From Saprospiraceae bacterium (GTDB lineage: Bacteria > Bacteroidota > Bacteroidia > Bacteroidales > JAIPBB01): 21,630 nt of DNA. The stretch covers positions 1 to 21,630 of the forward strand of contig JAIPBB010000041.1 in NCBI GenBank assembly GCA_021739805.1, read 5' to 3'. The translations under genes and the position numbers were made by a program. Position 1 is the stretch's first letter; each line of letters opens with the position of its first letter. Positions 13,842 to 20,256 of the stretch are shown piece by piece. A model generated the notes under the pieces. The model was not told the origin of the DNA, did no database searches, and saw nothing but the letters and a program-made list of their open reading frames with translations.

Positions 13842-16028
13842 ATGAAAAAATCAATAAAATTTAGCCTCGTCTATCGGGATATGTGGCAATCATCAGGGAA
13901 ATACGTTCCACGTGTTGACCAGTTGAAAAAGATTGCTCCTGTAATTATCGATATGGGCTGTTTTTCAAGAATAGAATCAAACGGAGGTGCTTTCGAGCAG
14001 GTAAACCTTCTTTTCGGTGAAAATCCAAATACTGCTGTTCGCGAGTGGGTAAAACCATTTAACGAAGCTGGAATTCAAACTCATATGCTCGAAAGAGCTT
14101 TGAACGGAATCAGAATGTTTCCTGTGCCGAAAGATGTTAGAAAGCTAATGTATCAGGTTAAAAAAGCTCAGGGTGTTGACATTGCTCGTTCATTTTGCGG
14201 ACTTAACGACCATCGTAATCTTGAACTTTCGATTAAATATGCAAAGGAAGCAGGAATGATTTCTCAGGCAGCTTTAAGTATTACTCATTCTCCCGTTCAC
14301 ACTGTTGAATATTTTATGGGTGTGGTTGACAAAGCAGTTGAATATGGAACTGATGAGATTTGCCTTAAAGATATGGCAGGAATCGGACGTCCGGCAACTT
14401 TGGGCAAACTCGTAAAAGCAATTAAAGATAAATATCCTCATATTATTGTTCAATATCATGGTCACTCTGGACCCGGGTTTTCAGTAGCTTCAATGTTAGA
14501 AGTTGCAAGAGCCGGAGCCGATTATCTTGATGTTGCTATGGAGCCACTTTCATGGGGAATGGTTCATCCGGATGTTATTACTATCCAAAATATGCTAAAA
14601 GATGACGGTTTCGACGTGCCGGAGATTAATATGAATGCATATATGGAAGCCAGGGCTTTAACTCAAAGTTTCATGGATGATTTTCTTGGATTTTTTATCG
14701 ATAAGAAAAACAAGCACCTTTCGTCATTAATGATAAACTCAGGTTTGCCGGGTGGTATGATGGGAAGCTTAATGGCTGACCTTAAAGGTGTTCATTCAGG
14801 AATAAACAATATTCTTACTTCTCAGGGGAAAGATGAAATTTCTGAAGATGAGCTATTAATAAAGTTATTTGATGAAGTTGAATATATTTGGCCAATGCTT
14901 GGATATCCTCCTTTGGTAACACCTTTCAGCCAGTATGTGAAAAACACTGCATTGGTTAATGTTATGAATGTAATTCAAGGCAAAGGCAGGTTCGAGATGA
15001 TTGATGTAAACTCCTGGGATATGATTCTTGGGAAAGCTGGATTACTCCCGGGTCCTTTAGCTCCTGAAATTCTTGAATTGGCAAAGAGCCAAAAGAAAGA
15101 GTTTTACACAGGAGTGCCACAAGATGCCTATCCTGATGTATTGGATGATTATCGTGCCGAAATGGAAAAGAATGCTTGGGAAACAGGCGAAAATGATGAA
15201 GAATTATTTGAGTTTGCTATGCACGAAACCCAATACAGAGATTATAAATCAGGAATAGCAAAAATTAGATTCGAAGAAGAAATAGCTAAACTAAAAGCAC
15301 CAAAAACAGCTAAAACAATTGATATGAAAGCAACACCAAATCGTAGTTCATACAAAAAAGATAAAGTAAACGAAGAAATTGCTATTATGGCACTTCTTCA
15401 ATATAGTTTCAAAAAGGCAACTTTGGATGAAAATCCTTATTGGCCAAAAGAACATAATATTTGGAATTCAATTGGATTCTGGCGAAAAGCAAATCAAGTA
15501 CCAGTTACAAATGGAGATGAAGAGTTTTTGGTTGAAATCTTAAACCAATATAATGGCACTTATGAATTTCTTTTAAAAGGTGAAGTTTACAAATCTGATT
15601 TTCTTTTTATTGATAAAGGGGAGATTGACTTCTCAGTTAATGGTGACTGCTATTTTGCGAAAATACTTAAAGGAGCAAATTCAATGAATAAAGTCACCAT
15701 TAATGGCACTGATTTTCAATTGAAAAGAAATGATATTCTTGATAATGATTTATCAGTTGAATCTTCGGAAGATGAAGCTGCAAGCGGAAATAATATTATT
15801 GCTCCAATGCCCGGTAAAGTATTTAAAATAATTGCAGCTGAAGGAGACAAAGTGGTTAAAGGAGATACGATTATTGTAATTGAATCAATGAAAATGGAAA
15901 CAAGTATCACTGCAACCAAAGATGCTATTATTAAGAAAATCAATGTGAATTTGGGAGATATGATTGAGGGGAATACGATTTTGGCGGTATTGGAAGAGGA
16001 AGTTGTGGAAGTAGTAGTAGAAAAATAA
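13842..16028 (+). CDS. chimeric biotin protein: PC/5S-type carboxyltransferase + BT-like domain + biotinyl domain
   Basis: A 728-aa protein. Residues 5-300 are an HMGL-like carboxyltransferase domain of the pyruvate carboxylase/OadA/transcarboxylase-5S type: YRDMWQS (11-17, metal-binding Asp13), CGLNDHRN (119-126), LKDMAG with the carbamylated-Lys candidate K176, and metal-binding H206-G-H208. Residues about 310-500 continue as a helical region. Residues about 505-645 resemble the BT docking domain of methylcrotonyl-CoA carboxylase alpha (WNSIGFWRKANQ, then short beta strands with YNGTYEFLLKG and VNGDCYFAKIL). Residues 650-720 are a biotinyl domain with ESMKMET (biotin on K684). There is no ATP-grasp biotin carboxylase domain. 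With mccB upstream this suggests a transcarboxylase that passes CO2 from a keto-acid to methylcrotonyl-CoA. Pocket residues differ from classical enzymes (HQS to WQS), so the donor is uncertain. Alternative: a PycB/OadA-like protein that only happens to sit here. Confidence 0.8.
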   Translation: MKKSIKFSLVYRDMWQSSGKYVPRVDQLKKIAPVIIDMGCFSRIESNGGAFEQVNLLFGENPNTAVREWVKPFNEAGIQTHMLERALNGIRMFPVPKDVRKLMYQVKKAQGVDIARSFCGLNDHRNLELSIKYAKEAGMISQAALSITHSPVHTVEYFMGVVDKAVEYGTDEICLKDMAGIGRPATLGKLVKAIKDKYPHIIVQYHGHSGPGFSVASMLEVARAGADYLDVAMEPLSWGMVHPDVITIQNMLKDDGFDVPEINMNAYMEARALTQSFMDDFLGFFIDKKNKHLSSLMINSGLPGGMMGSLMADLKGVHSGINNILTSQGKDEISEDELLIKLFDEVEYIWPMLGYPPLVTPFSQYVKNTALVNVMNVIQGKGRFEMIDVNSWDMILGKAGLLPGPLAPEILELAKSQKKEFYTGVPQDAYPDVLDDYRAEMEKNAWETGENDEELFEFAMHETQYRDYKSGIAKIRFEEEIAKLKAPKTAKTIDMKATPNRSSYKKDKVNEEIAIMALLQYSFKKATLDENPYWPKEHNIWNSIGFWRKANQVPVTNGDEEFLVEILNQYNGTYEFLLKGEVYKSDFLFIDKGEIDFSVNGDCYFAKILKGANSMNKVTINGTDFQLKRNDILDNDLSVESSEDEAASGNNIIAPMPGKVFKIIAAEGDKVVKGDTIIVIESMKMETSITATKDAIIKKINVNLGDMIEGNTILAVLEEEVVEVVVEK

Positions 16029-16076
16029 TAAAACTTGTCCGTACGAAGCGAAGCTAGTCCGTATGGATGGATGACA

Positions 16077-16233
16077 ACTGAGAAATAACAAATAACAAGT
16101 TCCAAAATACAAATAAATTCCAATAATCAAAAAGCAATGACCAAAACCCGTTTTGAACATTTTTTTTTGGGAGTTTTGAATTTTGAAAATTGAAATTTGG
16201 ATATTATTTGTAATTTGATTTTTGAAATTTGGT
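16077..16233. repeat. imperfect palindrome with both arms 7-nt periodic
   Basis: The left arm reads in sevens from 16077 (ACTGAGA, AATAACA, AATAACA, AGTTCCA, AAATACA, AATAAAT, TCCAATA, ATCAAAA…) and the right arm from 16171 (GAGTTTT, GAATTTT, GAAAATT, GAAATTT, GGATATT, ATTTGTA, ATTTGAT, TTTTGAA, ATTTGGT). The reverse complement of the right arm aligns with the left arm in heptad register; by hand about 41 of 63 positions pair, including an unbroken TACAAAT. It fills most of the 286-nt gap between the biotin protein and the acyl-CoA dehydrogenase gene. Just upstream (16040-16065) are CGAAGCGAAGC and two GTCCGTA copies. Confidence 0.7.
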
Positions 16234-16243
16234 GCTTTAATAA

Positions 16244-16272
16244 TTTGAAATAATATCTTAAATTTAGCTTTG
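16244..16272 (+). promoter_or_regulatory. Bacteroidota-type promoter for the acyl-CoA dehydrogenase gene
   Basis: A -33 TTTG (16244-16247) and an exact -7 TAGCTTTG (16265-16272) are 17 nt apart. Transcription would start near 16278, with a leader of about 37 nt. It suggests the dehydrogenase can be transcribed separately from the upstream cluster. Confidence 0.5.
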
Positions 16273-16314
16273 AAATAAATAGTAAAATATAATCACCCCT
16301 TAAAACAACAAATT

Positions 16315-17460
16315 ATGGATTTTAATATAACCGAAGAACAACAATTTATTCGTGAATCAGTAAGAGATTTTGCAGAACGCGAAATAAAACCTTTAGCCAA
16401 AGAGCTTGATGAAAAACAAGAATTCTCAACCGAATTGACAAAAAAAATGGGTGAGATTGGATTATTTGGAATGATAGTTTCCGAAGAATATGGTGGACAA
16501 GGTCTTGATTATATTTCTTATATAATTGCCGTTGAAGAATTGGCAAGAGTTGATGCTTCTCAGGCAGCAACAGTTGCAGCTCATAATTCTCTTGGCGTAA
16601 ATCCGCTTTATTATTTTGGAAACGATGAGCAAAAGAAAAAGTATATTCCACAACTGTGTACCGGTGAAGCATTATGGGGATTTGGTTTAACAGAGCCGGA
16701 TGCCGGTTCCGATTCAAGAGCAACCAAAACAACTGCAAAACTTGAAGATGGAAAATGGAATATTAATGGTTCAAAAATCTTTATCACAAATGCTTCAGCT
16801 GATATTTCTGTTGGCTCAACAGTTCAGGCTGTAACAGGTGAAGAAAATGGCAAAAAGGAATTTTCTGCTATTATAGTTCCACAAGATACACCGGGATTTA
16901 CCCAAAGAACTATGCACGATAAAATGATGTGGAGAGCATCAAACACGGCAGAATTATATTTTGATGATTGTAAAGTGCCTGAAGATTATCTTCTTGGAAA
17001 ACGTGGACAAGGCTCAAAAATAATGCTTAATACTTTGGACAATGGACGTCTTTCAATTGCAGCAATGGGTTTGGGATGTGCACAAGGAGCTTTTGAAGCA
17101 GCATTACAATATGCTAACGAGAGAGTTCAATTTGGAAAACCAATTTGCAAACAACAAATCATTGCTTTCAAACTTGCTGATATGGCATTGAAAATTGAAT
17201 TAGCCAGAAACCTGCTTTACAAAGCTTGTTGGTTAAGAGATAACGACAAGCCATTCGCAAAAGAAGCAGCAATGTCGAAACTTTATTGTGCTGAAATAGC
17301 CAAAGAAGTTGCCGACGAAGCAGTTCAGATTCATGGCGGTTATGGTTTGATGAAAGATTATGATGTTGAAAGATTCTATCGCGACCAAAGATTATTGCAA
17401 ATTGGAGAAGGAACATCAGAAATTCAAAGATTGGTAATTTCTAGGTATATTGGGTGTTAA
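16315..17460 (+). CDS. short/branched-chain acyl-CoA dehydrogenase (SCAD-type active site)
   Basis: A 381-aa flavoenzyme of normal length that oxidises acyl-CoA to 2-enoyl-CoA and passes electrons to ETF. Seen: N-terminal helical domain; FAD-binding WGFGLTEPDAGSDSR (121-135); NGSKIFITNA (151-160); RVQFGKPI (270-277); QIHGGYG (338-344); and IGEGTSEIQ (363-371). Glu365 is the catalytic base at the position used by short- and medium-chain enzymes. Isovaleryl-CoA dehydrogenases instead have Ala there and a Glu in helix G; here that helix-G position reads LDNGR (Gly244). So although it sits beside a methylcrotonyl-CoA cluster, a butyryl- or 2-methylacyl-CoA specificity is at least as likely as isovaleryl-CoA. 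It has its own likely promoter at 16244-16272. Confidence 0.88.
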   Translation: MDFNITEEQQFIRESVRDFAEREIKPLAKELDEKQEFSTELTKKMGEIGLFGMIVSEEYGGQGLDYISYIIAVEELARVDASQAATVAAHNSLGVNPLYYFGNDEQKKKYIPQLCTGEALWGFGLTEPDAGSDSRATKTTAKLEDGKWNINGSKIFITNASADISVGSTVQAVTGEENGKKEFSAIIVPQDTPGFTQRTMHDKMMWRASNTAELYFDDCKVPEDYLLGKRGQGSKIMLNTLDNGRLSIAAMGLGCAQGAFEAALQYANERVQFGKPICKQQIIAFKLADMALKIELARNLLYKACWLRDNDKPFAKEAAMSKLYCAEIAKEVADEAVQIHGGYGLMKDYDVERFYRDQRLLQIGEGTSEIQRLVISRYIGC

Positions 17461-17492
17461 GTAATCAATTTACTTTCTAATTTAATATATAA

Positions 17493-18347
17493 ATGAGGGT
17501 AATTTTATCCATAATATTTTCAACTATAATTCTAGCATCTTGCAATTATTCTAAGAATAATACAATTAAGGGGTTGGATGATGAATTCATTACCTCATAT
17601 AACAAATTAGATGAAAATTGTAAGGATAGCATTATTTCTATTCTTTTCCCATTTCAATTAAATAAGGGTCGTGAAGCAATTAAGCATATATACCAGCTCG
17701 AAGTATCTCTAATTAAAGATTTATGGCCTGAAAATTTAGATTCATCTGAAATATTATTTTTTGGACTTATATGGAATGATGACTCATCAGACCTTAATAT
17801 TATCGGAATATTTCCTAAGGTTGATTATTGTGAAGTTCATTCATGTTTTGTAATAAATTGGAACGAAAAGAATGAGCTATTTTTTCACACTGGTCATAAC
17901 TACGGTACTACAATTAATCCAATCATAAATTCTGAATGTTTCAATATTCCCAAGCACTATCTGTATGATAAAGGAATAAAACAGGGTAAACCGTTGAATG
18001 AATATCCATATTATAACTTTGGAGACTGGCATTCTGCATATGATATAGAATTGTCTGGAGAGTGGGGAATTTGCGAACAAACTAATTATAAATTCGACAA
18101 AGATATTTATAACAATATATGGAAATTCCCTTCAAAATACAGGTTTGAAGTGTATGATTCAAATGAAAATTTGTTATTAGAAGATAGTATATTTTTTAGC
18201 AGTGATACAATGTTTCTATATAGTAAAGTAGATACTTTTGTAATATTATCATATAAATATGATTTACTTTTAATAAAAAGCTGTAGAGATAACAGTAAAA
18301 ACTGTTTAAAAAGGACAAGTGGCAGATTTTTAAACTCACATGAATAA
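17493..18347 (+). CDS. lipoprotein of unknown function
   Basis: A 284-aa protein with a lipoprotein signal: hydrophobic 3-14 and lipobox ILASC, lipidated at Cys17. The mature part is acidic and aromatic-rich (for example YPYYNFGDWHSAYDIE around 171-186) and has a beta-rich C-terminal part. I do not recognise a family. It begins 32 nt after the acyl-CoA dehydrogenase gene and ends 2 nt before the next start codon, so it may be translated together with the YhcG-type nuclease, a combination without an obvious functional link. Confidence 0.7.
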   Translation: MRVILSIIFSTIILASCNYSKNNTIKGLDDEFITSYNKLDENCKDSIISILFPFQLNKGREAIKHIYQLEVSLIKDLWPENLDSSEILFFGLIWNDDSSDLNIIGIFPKVDYCEVHSCFVINWNEKNELFFHTGHNYGTTINPIINSECFNIPKHYLYDKGIKQGKPLNEYPYYNFGDWHSAYDIELSGEWGICEQTNYKFDKDIYNNIWKFPSKYRFEVYDSNENLLLEDSIFFSSDTMFLYSKVDTFVILSYKYDLLLIKSCRDNSKNCLKRTSGRFLNSHE

Positions 18348-18349
18348 AA

Positions 18350-19357
18350 ATGCTCACAACAAATCACAGTAAAGAATTACTTAATAAGTTAACAATTCTT
18401 ATAAAAGAAACGAAAGTTAAAGTTGCACTTCATGTAAATAGTTCGGTAACTTTATTATTTTGGCAAATTGGCAAGAATATTTCTGACCATATATTACACA
18501 ATGAAAGAGCAGAATATGGACAACAGATTGTCGTTACACTGTCACGAGGATTAGTCGAAAAATTTGGCAAAAATTATGAAGAAAAGAATCTGCGACGAAT
18601 GATTCAATTTGCACAAGAGTTTCCGGATTTTGAAAATGTCGTTACACTGTCACGACATTTGTCATGGTCACACTTTATTACTCTTATCCCATTGAAAAAC
18701 CGAGATGCACGACACTTTTATGCAAAGCTTGCCAGCAATAATTTATTTGGAGTTCGGGATTTAAGGAGGCAAATTAGCTTAAAAGTATTTGAAAGAACTG
18801 AAAATGCAAATATCCAAATTAGTGACAGTAGAATCTTAGAAAAAAATGTATTCAAAGATCCATATTTTTTAGACTTTTTAGGTTTAAAAGATGGCTACCT
18901 GGAAAATGATCTTGAAGCAGCAATTTTAAAGGAATTGGAACTATTTATTTTGGAACTTGGAAACGGTTTTTCATTTATAGAACGTCAGAAAAGGATGATA
19001 ATCGATGGAGATGATTACAATTTGGATTTATTATTTTATCATCGAAAACTAAAAAGGCTTGTTGCAATAGATTTGAAAATTGACAAGTTTAAAGCAAAAT
19101 ACAAAGGTCAAATGGAATTATATCTAAAATGGCTAAACAAGTATGAAAAAAATGAAGACGAAAATCCCCCAATTGGATTAATTCTGTGTACTGCCGGCAG
19201 TAATGAACAAGTCGAACTTTTAGAAATGCACAAAGACGGGATTATGGTTGCAGAATATTGGACAGAATTGCCACCAAAGAAAATGTTGGAAGCAAAACTT
19301 CATGAAGCATTAATCGAAGCCCGTGAACGAATTGAAAGAAAACAAATCCGAGAATAA
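18350..19357 (+). CDS. YhcG/DUF1016 family PD-(D/E)XK nuclease-like protein
   Basis: A 335-aa protein. The N-terminal DUF1016 helical domain (about 1-160) has FWQIGKNI, YGQQIV, EKNLRRMIQF and LSWSHF, all family-typical. The C-terminal PD-(D/E)XK domain (about 170-320) has DYNLDLLFYHRKLKRLVAI with Asp226, then D241-L-K243 (Asp where most relatives have Glu), and KGQMELYLKWLNKY. The family is common near restriction-modification and other defence or mobile loci, but none is visible here. Role (DNA repair, defence or selfish element) is not settled by sequence. It starts 2 nt after the lipoprotein stop. An exact 19-nt direct repeat (18529-18547 and 18637-18655) encodes VVTLSR twice. Confidence 0.85.
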   Translation: MLTTNHSKELLNKLTILIKETKVKVALHVNSSVTLLFWQIGKNISDHILHNERAEYGQQIVVTLSRGLVEKFGKNYEEKNLRRMIQFAQEFPDFENVVTLSRHLSWSHFITLIPLKNRDARHFYAKLASNNLFGVRDLRRQISLKVFERTENANIQISDSRILEKNVFKDPYFLDFLGLKDGYLENDLEAAILKELELFILELGNGFSFIERQKRMIIDGDDYNLDLLFYHRKLKRLVAIDLKIDKFKAKYKGQMELYLKWLNKYEKNEDENPPIGLILCTAGSNEQVELLEMHKDGIMVAEYWTELPPKKMLEAKLHEALIEARERIERKQIRE

Positions 19358-19396
19358 TAATAAAAAGAAAAATATATATTTAAAAAAGAAAAAACC

Positions 19397-19987
19397 ATGA
19401 CCCCGAATTTTTTCGAAACCAACAGTTATTTTATTGATGAAAAAGTAAACCTTTTAAAATTTGAAAATGCATATAAAGTTTTTGATGATAAAGGAGTTGA
19501 AATTGGTTCAATCAGGCAAAAATTAACAGGCGGGCAAAAAATGCTTAGACTTATTTTGGATAAGAAAATGTTGCCATTCACATTAGAAGTAAAAGACAAA
19601 AACGAAAAACTATTGTCATCAATTCATAGAGGCTGGACTTTTTTTATGTCCAAAATAACTTTGAAAGATGCAAATGGTATGGAAATCGGAACTATCAAAC
19701 AAAAATTCAAATTACTAAAACCAAGATTTGAAATATTTGATACTAATCAAAAGCTTGTTGCTGTGATTTCCGGTGATTGGAAAGCATGGAATTTTACAAT
19801 CAAAAATTCTGCTGAAAAACAAATTGGAACAATAACCAAAAAATGGGCTGGAGCAGTAAAAGAAATTTTCACAACTGCTGATAAATACAATGTAAATATC
19901 GAGTCAGATTTTGCAAATGAAACAGCTAAGGTTTTAGTTGTATCAAGTGCTATTACTATTGATATGGTTTTGAAGGAAGCAAAATAA
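19397..19987 (+). CDS. scramblase/LURP-one-related (tubby-like fold) protein
   Basis: A 196-aa cytosolic-looking protein without a signal peptide. The pattern of short beta strands with repeated YKVFDDKGVEIGSIRQK (26-42), KITLKDANGMEIGTIKQK and IFDTNQKLVAVISGDWK, followed by IGTITKKWAG and FTTADKYNV, fits the phospholipid scramblase-related/LURP-one family (tubby-like barrel). Bacterial members have no established function; binding of membrane lipids is inferred from the fold. It lies 39 nt after the nuclease gene on the same strand. Confidence 0.72.
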   Translation: MTPNFFETNSYFIDEKVNLLKFENAYKVFDDKGVEIGSIRQKLTGGQKMLRLILDKKMLPFTLEVKDKNEKLLSSIHRGWTFFMSKITLKDANGMEIGTIKQKFKLLKPRFEIFDTNQKLVAVISGDWKAWNFTIKNSAEKQIGTITKKWAGAVKEIFTTADKYNVNIESDFANETAKVLVVSSAITIDMVLKEAK

Positions 19988-20063
19988 TAAATAATCTGGA
20001 TTCATAAATTGCAATAATTATTCTAAGTGCATAATTTTCTATTCACTTTAGTATATGGTTTGT

Positions 20064-20122
20064 AGTCGGAAGTCCGAAGTCCGAAGTGAACTTTTTTCCA
20101 ACTTCTGACTTCTGACTTCCAG
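20064..20122. repeat. hairpin whose arms are 7-nt repeats
   Basis: Left arm 20068-20086 (GGAAGTCCGAAGTCCGAAG) pairs with right arm 20102-20120 (CTTCTGACTTCTGACTTCC) over 19 nt with two mismatches and a 15-nt loop. In sevens, the left side is AGTCGGA, AGTCCGA, AGTCCGA and the right side CTTCTGA, CTTCTGA, CTTCCAG. The left monomer is the one found inside the hydratase gene at 13657. Confidence 0.8.
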
Positions 20123-20162
20123 CCTTATAAGCATATAAAAATAAATCTGAAAACTTAACGAA

Positions 20163-20172
20163 GTGATATCAC
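20163..20172. promoter_or_regulatory. 10-bp palindrome GTGATATCAC, possible operator
   Basis: A perfect palindrome 84 nt upstream of the ATG at 20257, in the 269-nt gap that also holds the heptad hairpin. Regulator-binding is only a possibility; no regulator gene is nearby. Confidence 0.25.
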
Positions 20173-20256
20173 GAACTCCAATCCAAATAAATAATATTGT
20201 GAGTAATCTTTGGAAATTTTTTTATGGAATAACAATACTTTCTGAATCAATCCCAC

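Noticed and set aside
13842..16028. Plain pyruvate carboxylase subunit B or oxaloacetate decarboxylase alpha
   Set aside because: Not excluded, but the extra BT-like region before the biotinyl domain, the altered pocket motifs and the location in a methylcrotonyl-CoA cluster without PycA, OadB or OadG make the simple label unsatisfying.
15716..16160. Two minus-strand open frames opposite the biotinyl domain
   Set aside because: They are antisense to a well-supported coding region and contain low-complexity residues with no family likeness.
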